Position numbers and translations under genes: made by a program. Below, piece after piece: positions 50,190 to 58,589 of a stretch of 64,000 nucleotides of DNA. Every line of letters starts with the position of its first letter. Positions within the stretch are counted from its first letter, which is position 1. This DNA is from JBGSUZ01 sp964404895 (GTDB taxonomy: Bacteria; Bacillota; Clostridia; Peptostreptococcales; Acidaminobacteraceae). The stretch covers positions 226,137 through 290,136 of the forward strand of contig CAYOLV010000005.1 in the NCBI GenBank assembly GCA_964404895.1, read 5' to 3'. The notes beneath the pieces were generated by a model. That model saw only the letters and a list, made by a program, of their open reading frames with translations. It had not been told where the DNA came from and did no database searches.

Positions 50190-50516
50190 TTAAAACTTAA
50201 CGTACTGAGAGACGTCTAATATAAAGACCGTTGCGCCCCCGACAGTGACTTCCATAGGCATGCTCATAAATCCGCTAGCCTCTGACATCATAGCCGCACT
50301 CGTAGTTATTTCTTTTCTCACTTTACAATTGTCTTTGATAATTGCTAAAACATTGTCGACTTGAGCAACTTCAACCCCTATTAACACAGTGGTATTTCCT
50401 GCTCTTAAAAATCCGCCAGTAGACGCCAATTTTGTGACGCCAAATTTTGCTTCATTAAGTGCCAAAATGAGTTCGTGTGCATCTTCGTCGTGAATGATCG
50501 CTACTACAAGTTTCAT
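50190..50516 (-). CDS. darA: Cyclic-di-AMP receptor DarA/PstA
   Basis: A 108-residue PII-like protein (YaaQ/DUF970). VVAIIHDEDAHELILALN at the start and ASTGGFLRAGNTTVLIGV near 32-49 form the nucleotide-binding loop region that binds cyclic di-AMP in trimers. The start MKLVV at 50516 follows GGAGG by about 8 bases; the longer frame is a read-through of lepB. Its downstream effect in the cell is not known for the family. It keeps its Bacillus position before holB. Confidence 0.95.
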   Translation of the reverse strand: MKLVVAIIHDEDAHELILALNEAKFGVTKLASTGGFLRAGNTTVLIGVEVAQVDNVLAIIKDNCKVRKEITTSAAMMSEASGFMSMPMEVTVGGATVFILDVSQYVKF

Positions 50517-50529
50517 AATAATACCTCCA

Positions 50530-51087
50530 TTATCGTACGTTGCCCACTTTAGGAATCGGCCAAATCCTGAAGAGTACTTTTCCAATCAAGTCTTTTTCGT
50601 GGATCAAACCAACCATTTCACTTCGGCTGTCTAAACTGACGCCTCGGTTATCGCCCATCATGAAATATTGTCCTTCTGGTATTTGCTCGATGTATACTTC
50701 TCCAACATTCTCGCTGCTGACATAGTCTTCATTGAGAACTTCTCCATTTAGTTTAACTATACCCTCTTTTACTTCAATCGAGTCACCAGGAAGTCCGATT
50801 ACACGCTTAATCAGATTTTTTTGCGTATTATTGTTTACAAATAATTTTTGAACGACATTTAACGAATTGATGTCGTCCGAAGTCAAAGTCAATTGGGACT
50901 TGAAGGAAACAATATCCCCCCGTTCAACGCTATGGGTCTTTTGCAAGAGCAAAACATCCTTTTCAATTAACGTTGGAAACATGGAAGTACTGTAGACCAC
51001 AGTTGTTCCAAAAAACATCTTGAACACCAAGACGATGGCCAGGGCAACAACAAATGACTTAATCCATTCTAAAAACTCTTTTTTCAT
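50530..51087 (-). CDS. lepB: Signal peptidase I
   Basis: A 185-residue type I signal peptidase with one N-terminal membrane helix (about 10-30). The catalytic Ser lies in STSMFPTL near 33-40 and the Lys in KRVIGLPGDS near 94-103; GDNRGVSLDSR near 144-154 is box E. It cleaves signal peptides of exported proteins on the outer face of the membrane. AAGGAG precedes the start. It sits between a decarboxylase and darA, the place where thymidylate kinase is found in Bacillus. Confidence 0.95.
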   Translation of the reverse strand: MKKEFLEWIKSFVVALAIVLVFKMFFGTTVVYSTSMFPTLIEKDVLLLQKTHSVERGDIVSFKSQLTLTSDDINSLNVVQKLFVNNNTQKNLIKRVIGLPGDSIEVKEGIVKLNGEVLNEDYVSSENVGEVYIEQIPEGQYFMMGDNRGVSLDSRSEMVGLIHEKDLIGKVLFRIWPIPKVGNVR

Positions 51088-51152
51088 GTATATACTCCTT
51101 AAACACGTTAGGTCATAATACCATTATAAACGTTTTTCTATGGGAAAACACA

Positions 51153-52601
51153 TTATAAAGCTAAAATTCTGATTTTTTTGTCTTTTATTCCCAAAACTTT
51201 GTGCTCTTTGCTTAAGTATGATTCTAAAATCGTGATATGACGCCTTTGAATGCGCTCTCCCGGACACAAAATAGGTACCCCAGGAGGATAAGGAATCAGC
51301 CATTCTCCCGCTATTTCCCCCTCAGCTTTATCTAGAAAACAGTTTTCTAGTTCATAGCCGTCTATCTGGGCTGGCAAAACGACCATTTCACTTTGAACTT
51401 GTGACAACTGATCTAAAATATCAGGAAGGACCTCTTCACTTATCAGTTTTTCAGCTTCACGGTCTGAAGCTTTTATTCCCTGGGGAATATTTTCAAGGAC
51501 ATTTCCCAAGCACTGAAAATCACTCGGCTCATTTGCAATACTGGTCATTAGAAGGACATGAGATTTCATCGCATATTCCGACTGAATCCCCTGACTGCGT
51601 AGCAATTCGTCCAACTCATAACCGTCAAGGCCTAGTGAATAGGCACTCAAACATAACTTCGTTTCATCAAAAGCCCAAGTATACTCAGGCTTCAAACTGG
51701 CTTTATCCCAAAATTCAAATCCCAGACGTCGCCCCAATGCTTTAACAGCTCGAATCTCTTCGAGTAGGATTGCCATCCGCTCCCGCCCCATAGCTGCACC
51801 AATCCGAATCGATTCATCAATGGAACACATGAGTACATAAGAGGGACTAGACGACTGGAAAATCCCCAAATATTTAACGATTTCATCTCGGTTGGCTTTA
51901 TCTGTTCCTAAGTGCAAAATAGCCGTTTGAGTCATAGCCGGCATAGTCTTGTGAAGGCTTTGTACTACCACATCCCCTCCCAAATCAAGGGCAGAGGGCG
52001 GCAACGAATCATCTAGCCATAAATGAGCCCCATGAGCTTCATCCACAAGGAGTAAAATCCCATTTTCTGCTGTGATTCTCCTAATGCTAGGGAAGTCCAC
52101 ACAGGCGCCGCTGTAAGAGGGGTACGTACAAACCACCGCCTTAATGTCGCGATGAGTTGTAAGTGCCTCTTCAAGGGCTACCTCGTCCAACCCAATGGCA
52201 ATCCCAGTAGATGGATCCACCTTTGGCATTAAATAGATAGGATGGAGCCCCCCTAAACTTACCGCTTGGTGTACAGAACGATGTGCATCCCTTGAAATGA
52301 CAATTTTTTCGCCTCTTTTTACACTGCCCATAATCATGGCCATAATTCCGCAGGATGAACCATTGACTAAGAAGAAGCTCTCTCGACTGCCATAAGTTTT
52401 CATGGCAAATGCCTTAGCTTCCAGCAAAATAGTTTCAGGGTCATGCAAGTTGTCTGCCCCTGGAATTTCCGTCACATCTATGTCCCAAAATGAATTAAAT
52501 GAGGCCTTAAGTCCACAACCACCATATTTATGTCCTGGCATGTGAAAGGACACTCTATCTTCTTTTTTCAGGGCCTCTAGGGCTTCTCTCAATCCTGCCA
52601 T
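51153..52601 (-). CDS. Orn/Lys/Arg-type PLP decarboxylase
   Basis: A 482-residue aspartate-aminotransferase-fold decarboxylase of the short YaaO/SpeA class without the N-terminal wing domain. The PLP lysine lies in VVQSLHKTMPAMTQ near 213-226; VDEAHGAHLW near 193 holds the Asp that contacts PLP, and FHMPGHKYG is the family's N-terminal motif. It makes a polyamine or its precursor from arginine, lysine or ornithine; which one cannot be read off. Its place upstream of darA-holB-ricT matches Bacillus yaaO. It overlaps a small membrane-protein gene by 47 bases. Confidence 0.9.
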   Translation of the reverse strand: MAGLREALEALKKEDRVSFHMPGHKYGGCGLKASFNSFWDIDVTEIPGADNLHDPETILLEAKAFAMKTYGSRESFFLVNGSSCGIMAMIMGSVKRGEKIVISRDAHRSVHQAVSLGGLHPIYLMPKVDPSTGIAIGLDEVALEEALTTHRDIKAVVCTYPSYSGACVDFPSIRRITAENGILLLVDEAHGAHLWLDDSLPPSALDLGGDVVVQSLHKTMPAMTQTAILHLGTDKANRDEIVKYLGIFQSSSPSYVLMCSIDESIRIGAAMGRERMAILLEEIRAVKALGRRLGFEFWDKASLKPEYTWAFDETKLCLSAYSLGLDGYELDELLRSQGIQSEYAMKSHVLLMTSIANEPSDFQCLGNVLENIPQGIKASDREAEKLISEEVLPDILDQLSQVQSEMVVLPAQIDGYELENCFLDKAEGEIAGEWLIPYPPGVPILCPGERIQRRHITILESYLSKEHKVLGIKDKKIRILAL

Positions 52602-52797
52602 GACTGCTTCGCTCCTTCATTCCGGGTTGGGGTCTTCGTAATTTCTTAGCTCTAATCATTTCCAGTTGGGCCTTACTCTGTTTTTGTCTCCGGTTTTGAT
52701 AAGTAGCATCCTTATTTAAATCGATCAAATAGACAAAAAACATGATGAGAACCAGTAGTCCCATTAGCACAAGTGTTCCAATTTGCCAATAAGTCAT
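52555..52797 (-). CDS. Small membrane protein with basic tail
   Basis: An 80-residue protein with one hydrophobic helix (about 6-27, IGTLVLMGLLVLIMFFVYLI) and a strongly basic, Gln/Arg/Lys-rich cytoplasmic tail. It starts at 52797 after GAGG and a 6-base spacer. It overlaps the start of the decarboxylase gene by 47 bases in another frame, so it is either a translationally coupled leader gene or partly a read-through frame. No family is recognised. Confidence 0.6.
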   Translation of the reverse strand: MTYWQIGTLVLMGLLVLIMFFVYLIDLNKDATYQNRRQKQSKAQLEMIRAKKLRRPQPGMKERSSHGRIERSPRGPEKRR

Positions 52798-52889
52798 CGC
52801 GCACCTCAATTTCATAAACAAATTTATTAAAACAAATTATGTTATTAAGTAAATAGGGTAGATATCTTAACCATTAAAGGCGGTTTTAT

Positions 52890-52898
52890 TGCTATAAT
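52890..52898 (+). promoter_or_regulatory. Extended -10 element of the aminotransferase gene
   Basis: TGCTATAAT at 52890-52898 matches the TGnTATAAT extended -10 consensus; no clear -35 is seen. It lies 33 bases before the start codon at 52931. Confidence 0.6.
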
Positions 52899-52930
52899 AA
52901 TTCTAACACAGAAACTTAAGGAGGACTCAC

Positions 52931-54112
52931 ATGCTTTCAAAAAAATTAGCAACCGTCACACCTTCCGTTACTCTTGGTATCAGTACAAAGGTTAAAGAAC
53001 TTAAAAGCCAAGGCGTACAAATTGTCAATTTGAGTATCGGCGAACCAGACTTTTTCACTCCTGAAAAGGCCAAACAAGCTGGCATCAAAGCGATTGAAAA
53101 TAATAAGACAAAATACGACGATGCTGCTGGCGTCAAAGAACTTCGCGAAGCCATTGTAGAAAAGCTTAAAGTTGAAAACAATGTGTCTTATGCACCTGAA
53201 GAAATTGTGGTTTCAAGCGGCGCAAAACATTGTATTACCAATGCTTTAATTGCCCTTTTAGATCCACAAGATGAAGTTCTCATTCCAAAACCTTACTGGG
53301 TCAGCTACCCAGAAATGGTCAAATTACTTGGCGGCGTTCCTGTTTTCGTTGAAACACAAAAATCAAATGACTTTAAAGTCACTGTTGAAGACCTGAAAAA
53401 AGTCATTTCAGACAAAACAAAAGTCGTCTTCATTACAAATCCATCTAACCCTTCTGGCGCAGTTTACACAAAGGAAGAATTAGAGCCAGTGGTGAATTTC
53501 TTAGTTGAAAAAGGCATCTACATCATTGCCGACGAAATATACGAAAGAATTTGTTACAATGGTGCTTTTGTGTCCATCGCATCCCTTTCTGAAAAAGCTA
53601 AAGAAATGACTATCACTATTAATGGTCTCGCTAAATCTGCTTCTATGACAGGTTGGAGAATTGGTTATACGGCTTCTAGCCGTGAGCTTGCCAAAGCCAT
53701 GGGAGGACTTCAGGGTCACCTTGTTTCACATCCTTGCACAATCTCTCAATATGCAGCCATCGAAGCCATTAAAAGCTGCCAAGAGGAAATGCATACCATG
53801 GTGGAAGCTTACAGAGGCAGAAAAGATCGTGCCATTGAACTCTTCAACAACATTGAAGGTGTGGATTTAGTCACGCCAGATGGCGCCTTCTACCTCTTTG
53901 TCGACATGAGTGTTCTAAAGAATAAAATGGAGTGGAAAGACAGCTTCTCTGTAAAAGTCTGCGACATTTTATTAGACGAATACAAACTCGCCATTGTTCC
54001 AGGAGCAGCCTTTGGCCTAGACGACTACGTGCGTCTATCCATTGCCGCAGATATTAAAGATATTGAAAGTGGTATCAACAGTATCAAAATGTTGGTTGAA
54101 AAATATAAGTAA
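52931..54112 (+). CDS. Class I aminotransferase, aspartate type
   Basis: A 393-residue PLP enzyme of the AspB type. FITNPSNPSGAVYT near 159-172, VYTADE-type IIADEIYERICY near 197-208 and the PLP lysine in NGLAKSASMTGWRIGY near 229-244 are all present. It most likely makes aspartate from oxaloacetate and glutamate, which would supply L-aspartate for the NadB/NadA pathway encoded downstream. AGGAGG precedes the ATG; the gene is its own unit with a terminator shared with uraA. Confidence 0.92.
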   Translation: MLSKKLATVTPSVTLGISTKVKELKSQGVQIVNLSIGEPDFFTPEKAKQAGIKAIENNKTKYDDAAGVKELREAIVEKLKVENNVSYAPEEIVVSSGAKHCITNALIALLDPQDEVLIPKPYWVSYPEMVKLLGGVPVFVETQKSNDFKVTVEDLKKVISDKTKVVFITNPSNPSGAVYTKEELEPVVNFLVEKGIYIIADEIYERICYNGAFVSIASLSEKAKEMTITINGLAKSASMTGWRIGYTASSRELAKAMGGLQGHLVSHPCTISQYAAIEAIKSCQEEMHTMVEAYRGRKDRAIELFNNIEGVDLVTPDGAFYLFVDMSVLKNKMEWKDSFSVKVCDILLDEYKLAIVPGAAFGLDDYVRLSIAADIKDIESGINSIKMLVEKYK

Positions 54113-54141
54113 TACATTCAAAAGCCTAATTTAAAACGGAA

Positions 54142-54180
54142 AAGGCGTTTTCCTCAATCCGAGGAAAACGCCTTATTTTT
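54142..54180. terminator. Bidirectional terminator
   Basis: A perfect 14-bp stem (AAGGCGTTTTCCTC and complement) with a 5-base loop and ATTTTT tail separates the aminotransferase and uraA genes. Confidence 0.9.
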
Positions 54181-54193
54181 ATAACCAAATAAC

Positions 54194-55459
54194 CTATTCG
54201 TTGACCAACCCTAATTTTTCAAGAATGGCGATAGATACGCTGAGTATAATCGCAATGATCGTCGCAAGACCCATTCCTGAGAAAGGTACAGCGCCAACTT
54301 CAATGTGCGCACCGCTTAATCCGATGATCAAAATAGTTGCCGTTAATACAAGGTTCTTAGGCTTGCTATAGTCTACCTTAGCTTCTACGAGCATTCTGAT
54401 ACCAGAAGCCGCAATAACCCCGAACAAGAGAAGGGAAATACCACCCATAACTGCTGGTGGAATACTTGAAATTGCAGCAGAAACTTTTCCTAAGAAGGCC
54501 ATGAGAATTGAAAGAACCGCCGCGCCTCCAATAACCCAGACACTGTAGACCTTCGTCAATGCCATGACGCCAATGTTCTCACCGTAAGTTGTGGTTGGAA
54601 CAGAGCCGAATAAACCCGAGAGCGTGGTTGAAATACCATCTCCCATTAAAGATCTATGAAGACCAGGATCTTTCATTAAATCCCTTTCAACAATGTTTCC
54701 AGTTACTACCAAGTGCCCAATATGTTCTGCTACAACTACAAGTGCCGCTGGGATAATGGTTAAAATCGCATAAATATTAAACTTAGGTGTATAGATGGTT
54801 GGCATTTGGAACCACGGTGCCGCTGATATGGCATCAAATGTGACCAAACCTGTGAAATATGAAAGAATGTAACCAAATATAACACCAATCAAAACAGGTA
54901 TAATCCCTAAAAATCCTCTGAATATTAGATTTCCTAAAATAACAACCAATAAAGTACTAATTGAAACCAAAAGAACCGTAGGATTCATATACAAAGCTGG
55001 ATTGTTGGCGTCTTGCACAAGTCCTGCCATTTTGGCTGCAGTCGGCGCAAGTTCTAAACCGATAATCGCTACGATAGCCCCCATTGCCGCAGGCGGGAAG
55101 ACCACGTCAATCCATTTGATGCCCACATATTTGATGAGGGTTGCCACGCCCATAAAAATGAGGCCTGAGGCTACAAAACCACCTAATGCAGTCTGATAGT
55201 CATATTGAGCTAATACTGCAAATACGGGGGATAAAAATGCAAAACTGGAACCGAGGAATGCTGGAATTTTTTGTTTGGTAATCAAAATGTAAATCAAAGT
55301 CCCTACACCGTTTAATAATAGAACGGTGGCTGGATCAATTTTAAATAGAATTGGAACCAGGACAGATGCTCCAAACATTGCAAAAAGATGTTGCAAACTT
55401 AATGGTAATGTCTCAAAAAAGGGTAACTTTTCTTCTACTTGAATAACGCGTTTAGCCAT
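54194..55459 (-). CDS. uraA: Uracil permease, NCS2 family
   Basis: A 421-residue transporter with about 14 membrane segments. SLQHLFAMFGASVLVPILF near 21-39, AEHIGHLV near 240 with the conserved Glu, and GSVPTTTYGENIGVM near 290 with the second conserved Glu are characteristic of UraA/PyrP. It imports uracil by proton symport. The leader contains a hairpin that resembles a PyrR-binding loop. AGGAGG precedes the ATG. Confidence 0.93.
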   Translation of the reverse strand: MAKRVIQVEEKLPFFETLPLSLQHLFAMFGASVLVPILFKIDPATVLLLNGVGTLIYILITKQKIPAFLGSSFAFLSPVFAVLAQYDYQTALGGFVASGLIFMGVATLIKYVGIKWIDVVFPPAAMGAIVAIIGLELAPTAAKMAGLVQDANNPALYMNPTVLLVSISTLLVVILGNLIFRGFLGIIPVLIGVIFGYILSYFTGLVTFDAISAAPWFQMPTIYTPKFNIYAILTIIPAALVVVAEHIGHLVVTGNIVERDLMKDPGLHRSLMGDGISTTLSGLFGSVPTTTYGENIGVMALTKVYSVWVIGGAAVLSILMAFLGKVSAAISSIPPAVMGGISLLLFGVIAASGIRMLVEAKVDYSKPKNLVLTATILIIGLSGAHIEVGAVPFSGMGLATIIAIILSVSIAILEKLGLVNE

Positions 55460-55475
55460 GCTGTTATTACCTCCT

Positions 55476-55507
55476 AACTTATCGTCTCACAGGACACACT
55501 TGAAGTT
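55476..55507 (-). promoter_or_regulatory. Possible PyrR-binding hairpin before uraA
   Basis: On the minus strand AACTT and AAGTT close a hairpin whose loop reads GTGTCCTGTGAGACG. This matches the PyrR consensus ARUCCNGNGAGGYU at all but three positions. It lies directly upstream of the AGGAGG site, where binding could block translation. Confidence 0.4.
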
Positions 55508-55577
55508 ATCTGGTGTATATACCATGAGATAGGTTATCAGAAAAGTTTGCACCTGTCCAGTTGTTTTTCCCATACAA

Positions 55578-56855
55578 TTATGCTTTTATAACTTCTACCC
55601 CGCCCATGTATCCTCTAAGCGCTTTTGGAATGATTATTGAGCCATCCGCTTGTTGATAGTTCTCTAAAATCGCCGCCACTGTTCTCCCTACAGCAAGACC
55701 TGAGCCATTGAGGGTATGGACATAATTCACTTTCCCAGTCTCTTGATCTCTGTAGCGAATACTCGCCCGTCTCGCTTGGAAATCTTCGTAATTAGAACAA
55801 GATGAAATCTCTAAATAACGGTCGTAGCTTGGCATCCAAACTTCAATATCATAAGTTTTTGCCGCAGAAAAACCAAGATCTCCCGTACACAGTTGAACCA
55901 CGCGGTAAGGCAATTCAAGGCGTTTAAGGACTTCTTCAGCCGCTAATAACAAAGTTTCAAGTTCCTTATCTGATGTTTCGGGCTTCACGAATTTAACCAA
56001 CTCCACTTTATTAAATTGATGCTGACGAATAAGACCACGAGTATCTCTGCCCGCAGAACCAGCTTCCTTTCTGAAACATGGCGTGAAAGCCGTATGGTAA
56101 ATCGGCAAGCTCGTTTCATCTAAAATTTCGTCCATGTAGAGATTGGTCACAGGCACTTCTGCCGTTGGAATCAAGAAGAAATCTTTGGCAGGTACAGCAA
56201 ACATATCTTCTTCAAATTTTGGGAGCTGACCTGTTCCAGTCATCGCCTGACGGTTTACCAAAAAAGGCGGCATGATTTCAACATAGTTGTGCTCCGTGGT
56301 GTGGAGGTCTAACATAAAATTATAAAGAGCTCTTTCAAGTCTTGCCCCAAGGCCTTTGTACACCGTAAATCTAGCGCCTGCAATCTTTGTCGCTCTTTCA
56401 AAGTCTAAAATATCCAAGTCTTGACCTAAGTCCCAGTGGGCTTTCACTTCGTGGGCAAAGTGGGTCGGCTCACCCCATTTTCTAATTTCTCTATTATCTT
56501 CATCGGTATTGCCAATAGGCGTTTCCGGATTAGGCATATTTGGAATGCAAATTAAAATCTCGTGAAGCTCGCTTTCAATCGTGCTCACTTGCTGATCTAA
56601 GGTTTTGATATCTTCTGAAAGCTGTTTCATTTCATTCATAAGGGCCGTTGTGTCTTCTCCCTTTTTTTTCATTTCTGGAATCTGCTTAGATGCCAATTTC
56701 TGATCATTTTTCATTTTTTCAACTTTAACCAAAATATCTCGTCTGTCTCTATCCAATTCGGCTACTTTAGGAAGACCATAATCCCCTTTGCCCCGCATTT
56801 CCAATAATTGCTTAACCTCTTCGTATTGCTCTCTGATTTTTCTAATATCTAGCAT
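55578..56855 (-). CDS. serS: Seryl-tRNA synthetase
   Basis: Charges tRNA-Ser and tRNA-Sec. The 425-residue class II synthetase has the N-terminal coiled-coil arm (about 1-110, helices rich in Lys/Glu), motif 2 in FRKEAGSAGRDTRGLIRQHQF near 262-282, and motif 3 with LNGSGLAVGRT near 380-390. Because tRNA-Sec is first charged with serine by this enzyme, it is also needed for the selenoprotein in this window. No T-box is seen; a weak terminator stands before the gene. Confidence 0.97.
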   Translation of the reverse strand: MLDIRKIREQYEEVKQLLEMRGKGDYGLPKVAELDRDRRDILVKVEKMKNDQKLASKQIPEMKKKGEDTTALMNEMKQLSEDIKTLDQQVSTIESELHEILICIPNMPNPETPIGNTDEDNREIRKWGEPTHFAHEVKAHWDLGQDLDILDFERATKIAGARFTVYKGLGARLERALYNFMLDLHTTEHNYVEIMPPFLVNRQAMTGTGQLPKFEEDMFAVPAKDFFLIPTAEVPVTNLYMDEILDETSLPIYHTAFTPCFRKEAGSAGRDTRGLIRQHQFNKVELVKFVKPETSDKELETLLLAAEEVLKRLELPYRVVQLCTGDLGFSAAKTYDIEVWMPSYDRYLEISSCSNYEDFQARRASIRYRDQETGKVNYVHTLNGSGLAVGRTVAAILENYQQADGSIIIPKALRGYMGGVEVIKA

Positions 56856-56885
56856 CTTATCCCTCCATCTGCCTCGTCCAAAACA

Positions 56886-56914
56886 GAGAAAAAGCCTGTC
56901 ATTACAACAAGCTT
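56886..56914 (-). terminator. Weak terminator upstream of serS
   Basis: On the minus strand AAGCTTGT pairs with ACAGGCTT (one G-U pair, 7-base loop) and TTTTTC follows, one base into the end of the sigma-like gene. Confidence 0.6.
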
Positions 56915-57143
56915 ACACCCTGTTCTTTAAATAATTGAATACCAGTCGATCCACTTCTTCAACATCCTTCTTAAGTTGCTTCGGTCTCACATTCAGAACT
57001 TTCACCATCTCTTTTAGAGTAGCGGGTGCCTTGCCGTCAAGACCGTATCTTAAGCGGATGAGTTTTTGCTTATCTTCTGTCAGTTTTAAAGCTTCGACCA
57101 TATGGCCCATTTCCAAATGTAATTTCTCATTTGCCAGATCCAT
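56913..57143 (-). CDS. Solitary sigma-70 region 4-like protein
   Basis: A 76-residue protein. LTEDKQKLIRLRYGLDG near 21-37 and TLKEMVKVLNVRPKQLKKDVEEVDRL reproduce the helix-turn-helix of sigma-70 region 4, the part that reads -35 elements, but regions 2 and 3 are absent. The recognition helix has Lys/Gln rather than the usual Arg-Val-Arg-Gln-Ile. It may be an anti-sigma-like adaptor, a partial two-part sigma factor or a simple DNA-binding protein. It lies 7 bases after a 42-residue gene, and GAGG overlaps that gene's stop. Confidence 0.75.
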   Translation of the reverse strand: MDLANEKLHLEMGHMVEALKLTEDKQKLIRLRYGLDGKAPATLKEMVKVLNVRPKQLKKDVEEVDRLVFNYLKNRV

Positions 57144-57150
57144 CTAATCC

Positions 57151-57279
57151 TCACTTCTTTCTGTATCTTTTTCCCGTTGTTTTGGAGATATGTCCGCTGA
57201 CCAAGTAACTGGAAAGATCCAACGCCTGATCTTCCTTTGTCCCCAGCATCCATTTAATGATTTTTCTTAAAAAGTTCAT
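57151..57279 (-). CDS. Small basic protein, 42 residues
   Basis: An ATG at 57279 opens a 42-residue frame rich in Lys and Arg (starts MNFLRKIIKWMLGTKEDQ, ends TTGKRYRKK). AGGTG lies about 9 bases before it, and its stop codon region supplies the ribosome site of the sigma-like gene 7 bases on. It lies 33 bases before the murI stop. No family is recognised. Coupling to the next gene supports translation. Confidence 0.5.
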   Translation of the reverse strand: MNFLRKIIKWMLGTKEDQALDLSSYLVSGHISKTTGKRYRKK

Positions 57280-57311
57280 TTATTTACACACCTATTCTCA
57301 CTTATATCTGT

Positions 57312-58094
57312 TTAAAGTGGTTTATATATATTCAGCAGTTTCTGCGATTGTAATACCAACGGCATCCCAGCGGAATTAATAATTTCGATTGTCGCTTCAT
57401 GTCGAGTCATATCATGCTCTCCGCGGGACTCCAACACATCGAGCAAATGCTTAATCGTCCCATAATTTCCATCAAATATGCCCACGTGCTCACCAACGAC
57501 ATTGGCAACTGCCTGACGTAAGAAAACGAAATGGGTACAACCCAGTACAATGGCTTTAACTCCGCTCAAATCTACAGAACTCAAGCACTCCCGAATGACT
57601 TTTTCCGCTTCCGGCCCTTCAACAATGCCTTCTTCTACTAAAGAAACAAAGCTAGGACAGGCTTGTTTTAAGACCACCCGTTCTTTAGCGATGCGATCGC
57701 ACAAATTGAGAAACTTTTCTTCTCTCAAAGTCATTTCCGTCGCCAGCACCAATACCGCACCCTCATCTAAATTCTCCACTGCAGGTTTTAAAGCCGGTTC
57801 CATGCCGATGACAGGAATCTCAGGATATTTAGCTCTCAAATATTCCGCAGCCGCTGAAGTTGCTGTATTGCAAGCAATGACAATCGCTTTAACCTGACGC
57901 TCTACAAAATGATCGCAAATAGCTTCACAGAGTTGAGTGACTTCTTCCTTTGACTTGGGACCGTAAGGCGCATTTGCCGAATCTCCATAATAGATGAAAT
58001 TTTCTGTCGGCAATAATCGAATAGCTTCCCCTAAAACTGAGATACCACCCATCCCCGAATCAAAAATACCAATAGGTCTGTGTCGATCTACCAT
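57312..58094 (-). CDS. murI: Glutamate racemase
   Basis: Makes D-glutamate for peptidoglycan. The 260-residue protein has IGIFDSGMGG near 8-17, the first catalytic Cys in VIACNTATSAA near 71-81 and the second in VLGCTHFVFLR near 183-193. The start at 58094 follows AAGGTG; 16 more in-frame residues upstream are unlikely. It is co-oriented with the two small genes downstream. Confidence 0.96.
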   Translation of the reverse strand: MVDRHRPIGIFDSGMGGISVLGEAIRLLPTENFIYYGDSANAPYGPKSKEEVTQLCEAICDHFVERQVKAIVIACNTATSAAAEYLRAKYPEIPVIGMEPALKPAVENLDEGAVLVLATEMTLREEKFLNLCDRIAKERVVLKQACPSFVSLVEEGIVEGPEAEKVIRECLSSVDLSGVKAIVLGCTHFVFLRQAVANVVGEHVGIFDGNYGTIKHLLDVLESRGEHDMTRHEATIEIINSAGMPLVLQSQKLLNIYKPL

Positions 58095-58179
58095 TTCACT
58101 CACCTTCCTCACCGTATCATTATAGTACATTCTCAGTTTCAATGAAATAGGATGTTTATCAACATATCAACAAGTCACT

Positions 58180-58188
58180 TGTGTATAA
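58180..58188 (-). other. DnaA box
   Basis: TGTGTATAA is the complement of TTATACACA, a full match to TTATNCACA, in the gap between murI and the small Cys-rich protein gene. Confidence 0.55.
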
Positions 58189-58269
58189 ATTCAAAATTTG
58201 TTATCATTCTAAATAGGAAATAATCCAAATCATTTCGTAATTCTGTACGATTATAAAGGACTGAAACTT

Positions 58270-58455
58270 ATGATGAATGACCCCACCAAAATAAACTGTA
58301 AGCACTGCCTCTACTATTATATCACATGGGATCCAGTTGCACCAAACGGTTGCAAGTTTCATGGCTTCAAAACACGACTCATTCCCAGCATTGTCGTCTA
58401 TCAAAGTTCAGGCATGGCCTGTCAAGGTTTCACACCAAAAAACAGCCCCAAATAG
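58270..58455 (+). CDS. Small conserved Cys-rich protein
   Basis: A 61-residue protein with four cysteines spaced as CKHC, GCKFHGF and ACQGF, which could bind one zinc or iron ion. KINCKHCLYYYITWD and IPSIVVYQSSG are typical of a small clostridial family that databases often label uracil-DNA glycosylase. It has no glycosylase domain, so that name should not be trusted. AAAGGA precedes an ATG-ATG start. The terminator overlaps the last codons. Confidence 0.8.
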   Translation: MMNDPTKINCKHCLYYYITWDPVAPNGCKFHGFKTRLIPSIVVYQSSGMACQGFTPKNSPK

Positions 58456-58470
58456 GAGGCTGTTTTTTAT
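58437..58470 (+). terminator. Terminator overlapping the end of the Cys-rich protein gene
   Basis: AAAAAACAGCC pairs with GGCTGTTTTTT. The left arm lies within the last coding bases and the T-run follows the stop codon. Confidence 0.85.
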
Positions 58471-58514
58471 TCGAATGAAATAATCAATTTTAATAATATG
58501 CATTTTTTTATTAT

Positions 58515-58537
58515 TTATCCACAATTTCTGTGGATGG
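58515..58537. other. Paired DnaA boxes before the nadC end
   Basis: TTATCCACA (58515-58523) is perfect; the inverted TGTGGATGG (58529-58537) has one mismatch. Further TGTG-rich sequence continues to about 58556. Confidence 0.55.
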
Positions 58538-58589
58538 ATTGTGTGTAACTTGTGGAAATTAGCCCAAACTCCATGAGGACACCCTGTAA

